This document shows, piece by piece, positions 53,097 to 61,292 of a stretch of DNA of 64,000 bases. This stretch comes from Calothrix sp. FI2-JRJ7 (GTDB lineage: Bacteria > Cyanobacteriota > Cyanobacteriia > Cyanobacteriales > Nostocaceae), in the NCBI GenBank assembly GCA_019359675.1, contig JAHHGX010000082.1:1-64000 (forward strand), written 5' to 3'. The notes beneath the pieces are model-generated. The model was not told the DNA's origin, did no database searches, and worked only from the letters and a program-made list of their open reading frames with translations. Numbering within the stretch: the first letter of the stretch is position 1; every line of letters begins with the position of its first letter. The position numbers and the translations under genes were made by a program.

Positions 53097-53192
53097 TTAA
53101 TCATCTGTAGTTATTTTGGATTATGGATTCAAGAAGGGGAAGTTTTTTAATATTTAATAAAACTTCCCGTTTAATGGAACGATTAGCAGATT

Positions 53193-54596
53193 TTAGTTCA
53201 ACAGCTTCTGGTGAGATTGTTGAACATTCTGCATCCAAGCTTGTATCGCTGTAACTTCGAGAATTCCTGAAGCAACAGCCTCAACTACATGTTCGTGATA
53301 TGAGCTAACCACATGGTTAGGATGCTCAAATTTATCTTGTCCCCAAGATAAACACATGCTTTTCACCAATTCGTCAACTTGGCTGTCTTGGAGTTCGCTT
53401 GGACGCTCTACTTCTTGAAAACCTAGCCATTCGACTACGCTCTTTACTGGGTAGTTTAGTAAAGTACGAATTTGCTTAACCCGCAAATCTTGATTCGGTT
53501 TCGATGAAGCAGGAACAACAGCTTGATGTACTTGAGTTTGTTCCTGTTGTGGTAAAGGAACCTCTACTGATGAACCAGCTAATTTAGATTGAACGTAGCT
53601 TATGATTCCAGCCCAATCAGCATCTTTATTCCACTCACACCGAATCCTGATTTTAGTTGCAGCATCATAAAGCCGACAGAAAACCACATTTTCCTCACCA
53701 GGCGTTGCCGCTAAAATTAGAGGCCTAGAAAAATCTTGCACTTGCGACACTGCTAAAAGGAATGTTTTCGCAAAGTTCGTTTCTATCCCGGTTCTAATGA
53801 CATATAATTCATCCGCTGCGACAACGATATCAAGCTTCATATTGTCCTTACCTTTGAACTCTTTACTCGTTAATCGCAGATTTTGTAAATATCCGCTCAA
53901 AGCTCTTTGCTGCACGGGAATCGTTTTCTCGTTGTTGATATCGTAGTTATACCAAAGGTAAGACTCACCACTGAGTTCTGCATTTTTAACGTACAAATAA
54001 ATTGGCTCTGGTGGATTACAAAGCCCTAATTTAATTTCTGCAACCATTTCAATTCCTCCTTTATTGTCTGTAGTGATAGCAGCATCGTTACGGCAGTTGA
54101 GTTTATTTACGCGATATTTCAACTTGAATCTGTGGCGCCTGCTGCATTTAGTACTGATAATTGTACTAAAGCCACAATAAATTTGATGGTTTTCTTCTAA
54201 TATTCTCGTTCGCAAACAATGATTGAAATCCAGTAACTCTCGTTTTTGAGAGTCAACAATAAATACAGGTATTTTGACGCGCGCACTTTCGGGGGTGCCT
54301 GTTTCTACTTCTTGTTGTTGCATGGGCAAGGTTTCTTGCTTGTAGTGCCATGTAATGTAGTTGTAACATTTAGCCCAAGTATTAGACCTGTGGATTTCTA
54401 CATCATTTATGATGACTAGCCAGCACTGGGTAACAAACTCATCACTATCGTAGATAATTTTTGCTATTAGCTTTTCTAATGCATATACTTCGTGCTTGTC
54501 AAACGAAATTTCCAAAGCCCTAATATTATCCCGGCTTTGAAGTGATTCCCGTTTATTACTTGTAAACGATTGCTGTGTATAGCTTACATACGTCAT
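53193..54596 (-). CDS. Unknown plasmid-type protein, possibly two genes fused in frame
   Basis: 467 residues if read from ATG 54596. At residue 184 (ATG 54047) a strong AAAGGAGG site precedes MVAEIKLGLCNPPEPIYLYV, so translation may start there, giving 284 residues. The part before it (WAKCYNYITWHYKQETL and RRHRFKLKYRVNKLNCRND) is open but of different character. It may be a separate gene whose stop was lost, or a true N-terminal domain. The C-terminal 80 residues are helical and include VVEWLGFQEVERPSEL. No domain recognised. The gene belongs to the plasmid-like block and is transcribed away from the RHH gene. Confidence 0.55.
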   Translation of the reverse strand: MTYVSYTQQSFTSNKRESLQSRDNIRALEISFDKHEVYALEKLIAKIIYDSDEFVTQCWLVIINDVEIHRSNTWAKCYNYITWHYKQETLPMQQQEVETGTPESARVKIPVFIVDSQKRELLDFNHCLRTRILEENHQIYCGFSTIISTKCSRRHRFKLKYRVNKLNCRNDAAITTDNKGGIEMVAEIKLGLCNPPEPIYLYVKNAELSGESYLWYNYDINNEKTIPVQQRALSGYLQNLRLTSKEFKGKDNMKLDIVVAADELYVIRTGIETNFAKTFLLAVSQVQDFSRPLILAATPGEENVVFCRLYDAATKIRIRCEWNKDADWAGIISYVQSKLAGSSVEVPLPQQEQTQVHQAVVPASSKPNQDLRVKQIRTLLNYPVKSVVEWLGFQEVERPSELQDSQVDELVKSMCLSWGQDKFEHPNHVVSSYHEHVVEAVASGILEVTAIQAWMQNVQQSHQKLLN

Positions 54597-54725
54597 AATT
54601 AAATTCCTGACTCTATATAGGGTTAGGTATTTTATAAGGGGCGTACTTAAACAAGGACATCAACCCCTAACTGCGACCGCAAGTTCTCCAGACAAAGCGG
54701 TCGCATCTTCTTGTGATTTCCCTAG

Positions 54726-54840
54726 TATAGGCAAAGTCCGAAATAAAATCAAGTCCTTGTATATAAATTTGTACAGGCAAAAACATTGAACATCTTATGT
54801 TATAGGCAAAAAAAAGGCTGACAAGTAGAATTAGGCATAG
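54726..54840. repeat. TATAGGC repeats upstream of the RHH gene
   Basis: TATAGGCAAA occurs at 54726-54735 and 54801-54810, with TACAGGCAA at 54772 and TTAGGCATAG at 54831-54840. The same core recurs as inverted repeats after the RHH gene (55269-55296, 55336-55358). The spacing and repeats fit an operator or iteron/partition site. Confidence 0.6.
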
Positions 54841-54875
54841 ACTAAAAGCCATGATTGAGAAGCGAGAAACACAGT

Positions 54876-55127
54876 ATGCCAAGAAATCTTGCAGAAGGGG
54901 AAACCCAGATGAACTTTCGTATTCCAGAAGAAAAGAAAGTCGCTTTTTTGAAAAAGGCCAAAGCAAACGGTACTTCAGCTAGTAAAATCCTACTAGAATT
55001 TATCGATAGCTATTTGGGAATATCATCAAATAACAGCTCAGAAATCGACAGCATCAAGAAAAAAGTTGCTGAACTTGAGGAGTTTAAGGAACGTGCAGAA
55101 AAAATCTTGGGGGAATTAGCAGCCTGA
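54876..55127 (+). CDS. Ribbon-helix-helix DNA-binding protein with coiled coil
   Basis: 83 residues from ATG 54876. MNFRIPEEKKVAFLKKAK gives the beta-strand and first helix, NGTSASKILLEFIDSYL the second helix, as in plasmid copy-control or partition RHH proteins. The C-terminal heptads (IDSIKKKVAELEEFKERAEK) would add a dimer coil. It is flanked on both sides by TATAGGC repeats, so it may bind them to control its own gene, replication or segregation. After the stop, an open stretch of about 28 codons continues in the -1 frame behind a G5 run and a stem-loop (see findings). Confidence 0.75.
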   Translation: MPRNLAEGETQMNFRIPEEKKVAFLKKAKANGTSASKILLEFIDSYLGISSNNSSEIDSIKKKVAELEEFKERAEKILGELAA

Positions 55128-55194
55128 GAAGCGCCTCGGAGCAACTCAGGCTATCACGCGAACGCATTCGCCAATTTTTAGAATCCGAAGGTAA

Positions 55195-55224
55195 GACCCC
55201 TGGAACTTAGCATTCAGGGGTTTT
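55195..55224 (+). terminator. Possible rho-independent terminator
   Basis: GACCCCTG pairs with CAGGGGTT around a 12-nt loop and is followed by TTTTA. It lies 67 nt after the RHH stop. Confidence 0.6.
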
Positions 55225-55268
55225 ACGGTTATTGAGGCTCTTGCCATGCGTTTGTCATGGTTTGTAAT

Positions 55269-55358
55269 TATAGGCTAGGCTAGCAACTAGCCTATAAAAA
55301 TTATAGATTAACTATTGCTTTTATGATTTCCTTTGTATAGGCTAGGAAAGTGCCTATA
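55269..55358. repeat. Two TATAGGC...GCCTATA inverted repeats upstream of the replicase
   Basis: The first is 55269-55296: 10-bp arms TATAGGCTAG / CTAGCCTATA, 8-nt loop. The second is 55336-55358: TATAGGC / GCCTATA with TAGGAAAGT between. They lie about 350-440 nt before the CyRepA1 start and share the core with 54726-54810; candidate origin or operator sites. The rest of 55128-55708 shows no gene. Confidence 0.65.
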
Positions 55359-55708
55359 TTTAAAAACCTTGCAAGATTTGGATGAGTATAACCAAATTTT
55401 CTCTGTGCTTTTGACTTAATTGGCTACCAATCTCTTGTAAACGCGGCATCTGTTCCTTGAAAGCCGCTTCTTTGTCATGCGGAGGGCGCCATACTGATCT
55501 AGATACAGTAATATTGACGAAAGCTGAAATTTATATATAAGTGTAAAACGCTCCTGCATCAAATTAAATTCTTTACCTTTTGCATCGCAACACTGCAACA
55601 TTCAGTTCAGTTATAACAACACTCATCCCATAGAGTTTTACGTCAAATACTTATAAGCAAAGAAGGCGTTCTAGCTCGTGGCAAATAGTTCAACAATTGG
55701 AGTTTTTT

Positions 55709-58627
55709 ATGAACGCAGTTAATATTGACGAGAGTAATTTCCAATTTCAACATCTTACTGAATGGCTCAATAGCTCAGTTGATAAAGAAATCATTGCCCT
55801 TAACGTTATATCGCTATCAGGAACAACGCCCTACGAGTATTTACTTTATAGCTCCAGTATCTCACGCCGTAACGACGGGCGCCTGCGAGATAAGGATTTA
55901 AAGAAATATCGCCACATTGAATACGGAGGTTGGTGGTGTAATGGCATTGACCCTCTCAACAACTACAATCCAATGATGTGGGGATGTTTTAAGCCAGATA
56001 AACCCAGACGTGATTATGAAAAAATTCATAAATTTATTAAATATGAGCATCCTTATAAAGAGGCAACGCGCGCATTTTTTCTACAAGTGCCAAAAAGGAT
56101 TTGGGAAAAAGTTGCCGAACGTTATAGTATCGCCGTTACTCCAGGTGAATGGGAACATCCGCATGGATTTTGGTACTGGGTATGGCGCCGAAATGTTCCG
56201 GTAGTAATTGTTGAAGGAGTTAAGAAAGCAGCTTGTTTACTAACTGCTGGCTATGCTGCAATTGCAATCCCTGGAGTCAACGCTAGCTACCGCACTCCCA
56301 AAGATGAAGCAGGTAATGTTATCGGAAATCCCTTTCTCGTTCCAGATTTGAAACATTTTGCGACGTTAGATAGGCAGATTACTATTTGCTTCGACCGAGA
56401 TGATAAACCAGAAACTGTTCAACGGGTAAGAACTGCTACCCAAAGAATGGGGAAATTACTTGCGTACTCTGGCTGTGAGGTTAAAGTAATTGATTTACCA
56501 GGACCTACCAAGGGAGTTGACGATTTTATTTTTGCTCAGGGAGAAGAAGAATTTGAGACTCTTTACGAAAAAGCCGACACCTTAGAGATTTGGCAAGTCA
56601 AACTTTTTACACTTTTGACTTATCAACCAGCTATTTCACTTGAGCAAAAATATCTTGGACAAATATCTGTTCCAGAGTCTGAAAAGCTTATTATCCTTCA
56701 ATCAGCAAAAGGAACGGGTAAAACCGAATGGTTAACTTTGGAAGTCGCAAAAGCTCATGAACAAAATCGGCGAGTGTTAATTATTACTCATCGCATTCAA
56801 TTAGGGGAAGCATTATGCGAACGTTTTGGAGTCAATTATGTAACTAAAGTACACTCTTCTGGCACGGGGGATTTACTTGGATATGGAGTCTGTATTGATT
56901 CTCTCCACCATAATAGCCAAGCTAGGTTTAATCCCAGCGATTGGTATAACGATACGGTAATTATCGATGAGTGTGACCAAGTATTTTGGCATCTTCTCAA
57001 TTCTTCAACAGAAGTTGCAAAACATCGGGTTTCTGTACTTAAAAATCTAAAGTTGCTAATTCAGAATGTTTTAAGTAGCCCCAAAGGAAAGATTTATTTA
57101 GCAAGTGCTGATGTATCCGATTGTGATGCAGACTACGTGCTTTCTTTAGCAGGAGAGATTAAGGTTAAACCATTTGTAATTCTTAACAATTATCAACCTC
57201 AAGCAGGAAATTGTTACAGCTACGACGGTACTAATCCGAAAAATTTAGTTGCAGCACTTGATAAGGCAATTTCCAAGGGGGGACATCATTTACTATGTTG
57301 CTCTGCCCAGAAAGCGAAATCAAAATGGGGAACTCAGGCTTTAGAAGAAAGATTTCGCCGTAAATTCCCACAGTTGAGAATTTTACGAATTGACAGTGAA
57401 TCTGTTGCAGACCCAGAGCATCCTGCTTATGGTTGTATTGCTCATCTCAACTCGATTCTGCGGGAATACGATTTAGTTATTGCTTCACCCAGTTTAGAAA
57501 CTGGCGTGTCTATCGATATTCAAGGTCATTTCAACGCTGTATGGGGAATATTTCAAGGAGTTCAGTCAGCAAACTCCGCGCGGCAGATGTTAGCAAGATT
57601 GAGAGAAACTGTTTACCGCCACATCTGGGTTAGGAATTGCGGCATGGGATTTGTAGGAAACGGCGCCGCCTCATTAGGTGTACTTTTAGCAAGTCAACAT
57701 GTAGCGACAAGAGCAAACATTGCGTTATTGTCCGAAGCTGATAATGCTGATTACAGTTGCATCGATGAGAATTTCCAACCGGAATCATTACAGACTTGGG
57801 GAAAACGAGCTTGTGTTATCAACGCTCAAATGCGGTGCTATCGAGAATCTGTGCTGAAGGGTTTGGTAGAAGATGGTTACACAATTATTGATGTAGAAGA
57901 TATGGAGCCTCTTGAGAGTGAGCAAGTATTTGAATCCGTTAAAGCAGCTTCTATGGAGTTACATGTATCTGAATGCCGCGCGGTTGAAACAGCATCCGAT
58001 ATCTCTGACGTTGAGTTGGAGAAACTAAAAGATAAGCGCGCGAAAACTACTACCGAACGGCAGCAAGAGCGCAAAGCTGTGTTAAAAGAACTTTATGGTA
58101 TTGATGTAACGGCTTCCTTGGTATGGAAAGACTCGGACGGCTGGTATCCTCAACTACGCTTGCATTACTTTTTCACCTTGGGACGAGAGCATCTTGCCCA
58201 ACGTGATGTAACAACAGCTAAGGCACAAATAGAATTGGGTGAGAATGCGATTTGGAAGCCAGATTTTAATCGAGGACAGCTTTTACCTGTGGTTTTATTA
58301 TTGGAAAATCTTAACATTAGTTATTTTCTAACTCCAGGAGTGATGTTTCGTGGTTCTGACCCACAATTACAGCAGTTTAAGGCTTTGGCTGTACAGCATC
58401 GGTATATTATTAGGAACTATTTGGGGGTTTCCATTTCCGAGGGATTAGGCGCCATCACAATTGTTCAGAAAATACTGGGTAAGCTGGGGTTGGGATTATC
58501 CTATGTTGGGCGATTTGGGAGTAGAGGTCATAGGGAAAGAGTTTATCGATTTGTTGAGCCAAAAGATGAACGTGACGTAATTTTTGCCCAATGGGAAAAA
58601 CGCTATGCTCCTGGTGTCCAGCACTAA
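55709..58627 (+). CDS. Plasmid replication protein, CyRepA1 family
   Basis: 972 residues from ATG 55709 (TTGGAG ribosome site; a TTG at 55697 is less likely). Residues about 100-290 match the DUF3854/toprim-like domain (VPVVIVEGVKKAACLLTAGY, ITICFDRDDKPETVQR, GVDDFIFAQGE). A helicase-like module follows: Walker A IILQSAKGTGKTEWL (about 330), DExx VIIDECDQVFWHL (about 415), and VIASPSLETGVSIDIQG (about 590) before SARQMLARLRE. A primase-helicase architecture is typical of cyanobacterial plasmid initiators. Its presence in chromosomal context next to a tRNA-targeted integrase suggests an integrated plasmid or an integrative element that replicates after excision. The frame is intact. Confidence 0.88.
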   Translation: MNAVNIDESNFQFQHLTEWLNSSVDKEIIALNVISLSGTTPYEYLLYSSSISRRNDGRLRDKDLKKYRHIEYGGWWCNGIDPLNNYNPMMWGCFKPDKPRRDYEKIHKFIKYEHPYKEATRAFFLQVPKRIWEKVAERYSIAVTPGEWEHPHGFWYWVWRRNVPVVIVEGVKKAACLLTAGYAAIAIPGVNASYRTPKDEAGNVIGNPFLVPDLKHFATLDRQITICFDRDDKPETVQRVRTATQRMGKLLAYSGCEVKVIDLPGPTKGVDDFIFAQGEEEFETLYEKADTLEIWQVKLFTLLTYQPAISLEQKYLGQISVPESEKLIILQSAKGTGKTEWLTLEVAKAHEQNRRVLIITHRIQLGEALCERFGVNYVTKVHSSGTGDLLGYGVCIDSLHHNSQARFNPSDWYNDTVIIDECDQVFWHLLNSSTEVAKHRVSVLKNLKLLIQNVLSSPKGKIYLASADVSDCDADYVLSLAGEIKVKPFVILNNYQPQAGNCYSYDGTNPKNLVAALDKAISKGGHHLLCCSAQKAKSKWGTQALEERFRRKFPQLRILRIDSESVADPEHPAYGCIAHLNSILREYDLVIASPSLETGVSIDIQGHFNAVWGIFQGVQSANSARQMLARLRETVYRHIWVRNCGMGFVGNGAASLGVLLASQHVATRANIALLSEADNADYSCIDENFQPESLQTWGKRACVINAQMRCYRESVLKGLVEDGYTIIDVEDMEPLESEQVFESVKAASMELHVSECRAVETASDISDVELEKLKDKRAKTTTERQQERKAVLKELYGIDVTASLVWKDSDGWYPQLRLHYFFTLGREHLAQRDVTTAKAQIELGENAIWKPDFNRGQLLPVVLLLENLNISYFLTPGVMFRGSDPQLQQFKALAVQHRYIIRNYLGVSISEGLGAITIVQKILGKLGLGLSYVGRFGSRGHRERVYRFVEPKDERDVIFAQWEKRYAPGVQH

Positions 58628-58871
58628 TAATAAAGAGACTATTCAAATAGATTTTGGACACAACCATTCATAATCTCCCAAATATTTTTATGGGGGGTGG
58701 TAGTGTTTCAGCATGTGGCAAGAATTGTAAAAATAATGCTTTAAGCATCCAATAGTATTATTCACTCTCACCTGTTTTTGGAGGATTAGCCTTAGATAAG
58801 GAATTTGGGTGCCTTTGTAAACACGATTACTACAATTAGTACAAAAAAGCTAATAATGTAAACCATTCTAC

Positions 58872-58894
58872 CGAACGGCAACTGTTGCCGTTCG
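58872..58894. repeat. 23-bp perfect palindrome, copy 2 (inverted relative to 12041)
   Basis: Arms CGAACGGCAAC and GTTGCCGTTCG around a central T. The match with the reverse complement of copy 1 extends to ACC on the left and ATAA on the right (29 nt). Confidence 0.85.
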
Positions 58895-59018
58895 ATAATT
58901 CTGCCCTTTTGTGTTTCTCCAAACCTTGTTAAAACGTTAATTGAGAACGTGCGAATTGGAATTTAGAGTTTCTACCTTCTAATTAGAAGGTGGTAGAGAA
59001 GCAAATCAAGCTACAAAC

Positions 59019-59197
59019 TCAATCAGGATTGGTTAGTACGGATGGTGATAGCCTGAATTTTTCTTGTATTGCTTTAGTAAGAAAATCTTGAGCTAATTCT
59101 GATCAATCTCCAAACTCAATAAAATTGTATTATTTTCCATATTCTGCTCTTTTTGGTTGTCACTCTCAAACGCTTGCTAGATAGTAGTTTCAGCCAT
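59019..59197 (-). pseudogene. Short degenerate coding remnant
   Basis: From ATG 59197 the frame reads MAETTI, TAG, QAFESDNQKEQNMENN, LLSLEIDQN, TAG. A shifted frame then reads ELAQDFLTKAIQEKFRLSPS and SVLTNPD to TGA at 59019. The residue choice looks protein-like, but two stops and a shift break it. Family unknown. Confidence 0.4.
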
Positions 59198-59538
59198 TAT
59201 AAACAGTCTATGGTTGTCGCCCCTTCAGCGCAGCTTAAGTTGATTACAAGGGGGTGTATTACTATTTAGGATAACAAGCTAGTTGAAGCGCTTGGCATCA
59301 AGCAACTGCCTAGTAGCAGGCTATTTGATGCTTCATAGCACCTTAATTATTTAACATAAGCGATTCATGGCGCCGAGACGTATGTTGCGCTGATCTATTT
59401 TCACGCAAATCAGAGGAGGATTAATAAATTCGATTAGTTTAAGCGACACCAATAAAAGTTCATTCGACCACCCATTGATTATATGGCGCCATTTGCAAGC
59501 CCTATGTAGGTTTTGGATTTTTCGTACCATTTGGGTAT

Positions 59539-59612
59539 GTAGAGACGCGCAGGCGAAGCTTCGATTGGGCGCTAAAATTTACCTGCCGTAACACTGGTGA
59601 ATGTGTCTCTAC
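59539..59612. repeat. GTAGAGAC inverted repeat
   Basis: GTAGAGAC (59539-59546) and GTCTCTAC (59605-59612) flank a 58-nt centre that also pairs loosely. This is a common cyanobacterial interspersed repeat. It lies 37 nt from the acetyltransferase stop. Confidence 0.7.
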
Positions 59613-59648
59613 AAGGAACGGGATTGTTATAGGGCTGTAAGGATTCTT

Positions 59649-60107
59649 TCACTTGTGTTTCTCCATGAATACGAACGATAAGTTTTTATTTATTTCCTCA
59701 TTCTTGAATATCTTATATCCAAGCCGCTCATAAAGATGAATATTACGATTGCTCTTGGTTCCCGTGAATAGTTCAAACCGTTGCACTTGACTGAAACATG
59801 ACTCAAACGACTCCATTAATGCCGTGCCGATGCCTTGTCCTTGATAATTGGGGTGAACAATTAGCCGCTCAATATAGCAAGTATTTCCTGCTTGATAGCC
59901 TCTAACTGAACCAATAAGAAAGCTCTCAACTTGAGCCTTCAAGAAAGCTTTACTAGTAAAGTCCACTTTTAATTCTTCCATCGTTTGAATCAGCGGTGGA
60001 ATATTAAAGTCGTTGTACAGCTTTGCCTCACTCTGATATGCTAACTTTTGTAGTTCTAGAATGGCTGGTGCATCTTCAGTTGAAGCATATGTGATATTTT
60101 CTATCAT
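59649..60107 (-). CDS. GNAT-family N-acetyltransferase
   Basis: 152 residues, typical single GNAT domain. Motif A is intact (IERLIVHPNYQGQGIGTAL, with the Q-x-x-G-x-G acetyl-CoA pyrophosphate loop). The C-terminal NIHLYERLGYKIF is motif B. The substrate could be a small amine or a protein N-terminus and cannot be inferred. It lies just right of the probable element edge and next to the broken HAD gene. Confidence 0.9.
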   Translation of the reverse strand: MIENITYASTEDAPAILELQKLAYQSEAKLYNDFNIPPLIQTMEELKVDFTSKAFLKAQVESFLIGSVRGYQAGNTCYIERLIVHPNYQGQGIGTALMESFESCFSQVQRFELFTGTKSNRNIHLYERLGYKIFKNEEINKNLSFVFMEKHK

Positions 60108-60170
60108 CTAACAATATTGATTGGGAGTAACCTGACCTCGACAATTTGAGCTTATGGAGTGAGCGGTGTG

Positions 60171-60910
60171 TTAGGCTACACTCGGTTCATACCTAGTTAA
60201 CCCATTGAGCTTTGTACCAACGGGAACAAACTGCCACCCAAGCGCTTTGGCAGCGACGGCATCCCAGTGTCCGTCCCCATAAGTACCTACGCAAAAATAT
60301 TTATGCAAAAATCTAGGGAATTATGATTTAGTTCAAACCCTTACCGTTAATAGGTTTTACTCCATTCCATTTGCTTCCAACAGATACATAATTAATTTTG
60401 CGTTACTACTTAGTACGTAACGGTTTCAAAGACACCATCCATTTGCCGGAGCGCGCGGAGCATTATTTCCTTCCTCTGGAAATGGTCATCGCAGGTGGCC
60501 AGTGGGATGCCCGTCACAGGAAAACCTGAGAGCGACAGTTTTAGTATTGCCGATCCACGCCAACCGCCTGTTGCGTAGGCAATTCGATACATGGTCGAAT
60601 TGTGAAGACTCTGCACAAAGTCAAGAGCGCCCGGTATCTCTACGAACGGGCCGTGCTTGGAGACATGACTACGGACACTTTCAACAAAGCGCTCTCTCAC
60701 TGCGGCTACTCTCTCTGATGTTGCTTCTATAGCGTTGTCATTCAGAATCTCGGCCAAGATGCCAGCTGCGGTGAATTGTGTATACATCCCCCAGGAAGGA
60801 CGCAAGCTGACATCGCCAAGTATATCGCGGACTGATGCTAAGTACATCGCATCGTCATTTGCATCTGACTGTAGGAGCGTGCCGTCTATGTCGAAAATCA
60901 TTGCTTTCAC
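60171..60910 (-). pseudogene. HAD-superfamily hydrolase, split by MITE-like insertion
   Basis: The N-terminal 166 codons (60910-60413) carry HAD motif I (MIFDIDGTLLQSD), motif II Thr (YRIAYATGGWRGS) and motif III Lys (HFQRKEIML), ending ...VFETVTY at a TAA created by the insertion. The C-terminus continues at 60281-60171: YGDGHWDAVAAKALGW, FVPVGTKLN, ending PSVA. Removing 60282-60410 and one TA restores VTYYGDGHWD, the motif IV acidic pair, in frame. The ancestor was an approximately 200-residue phosphatase-like HAD protein. The truncated product lacks motif IV and should be inactive. Confidence 0.8.
60282..60410. mobile_element. 129-bp MITE-like insertion with TA target duplication
   Basis: Flanked by TA at 60280-60281 and 60411-60412. 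The ends are imperfect terminal inverted repeats: AGTACCTACGCAAAA on the left, and on the right AGTAGTAACGCAAAA read on the minus strand (12 of 15 identical). It is non-coding, AT-rich and interrupts the HAD gene exactly. TA duplication and short size point to an IS630/Tc1-mariner-type non-autonomous element. Confidence 0.75.
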
Positions 60911-60932
60911 TTTTGTGCCACCTAACTATTTA

Positions 60933-60955
60933 TTATACGGAATCTTTCCGTATAA
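60933..60955. promoter_or_regulatory. Perfect TTATACGGAA inverted repeat
   Basis: TTATACGGAA-TCT-TTCCGTATAA lies just upstream of the HAD start, with a further half site TTATACGGAA at about 61006. Candidate operator or repeat-element end. The 382-nt gap 60911-61292 otherwise has only the hairpin at 61077. Confidence 0.5.
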
Positions 60956-61076
60956 CCTTTTTCTAAATCTATATATATCAAGCATCATAGTCACCTATGT
61001 GGGTATTATACGGAAAACTTCTTTTTTATGTCCTTATTCGGATATTTTAAATTGAGGTCGCGCTTCCAAGCGTAGA

Positions 61077-61099
61077 CGGCGCCCGCTATGTGGGCGCCG
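61077..61099. repeat. GC-rich hairpin
   Basis: CGGCGCCC (61077-61084) pairs with GGGCGCCG (61092-61099) around a 7-nt loop. It may be a terminator without T-run, or simply two adjacent GGCGCC sites. Confidence 0.5.
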
Positions 61100-61292
61100 A
61101 GCGACAACTTGAGCAAGGGCTAGTATTATGCGCTTGTGCAATTTTTGAGCGATTTGTGGAAGAGGCGCCCTTAAATATTAATTCTCGCAGAGGAACTCTA
61201 CTCTATAATTTTGGTTTTGATTTCACTTTATACCTATTTTGTAATGCTCCTAATTTTGTCAAATTGTTATAACTGCACGATAAAAAAGCTTG

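Larger units (their letters stand above)
58628..59648. other. Gene-poor 1-kb region at the probable right edge of the element
   Basis: It holds the second 23-bp palindrome (58872-58894), a perfect 18-bp palindrome (ACCTTCTAA/TTAGAAGGT, 58974-58991), a degenerate coding remnant (59019-59197), and a GTAGAGAC hairpin (59539-59612). A copy of GCCTTTG(GG)TAAACACGATTA, also seen at 18710, lies at 58811-58829. No tRNA 3' end copy was found. Confidence 0.6.

Noticed and set aside
55128-55190. Sigma-factor-like helix LSRERIRQF as a separate gene
   Set aside because: It resembles sigma region 4.2 by a few residues only and has no own start codon. Kept only as a possible frameshift extension.
23994-59197. 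Recoding of TAG as Gln in this organism
   Set aside because: TAG interrupts the IetS gene and a remnant at 59197, which invites the idea, but several intact genes such as the integrase end in TAG. Ordinary nonsense mutation is simpler.
61090-61272. 60-residue plus-strand ORF
   Set aside because: It begins inside a GC-rich hairpin with a GTG, lacks a ribosome site and has no recognisable composition. Treated as non-coding.
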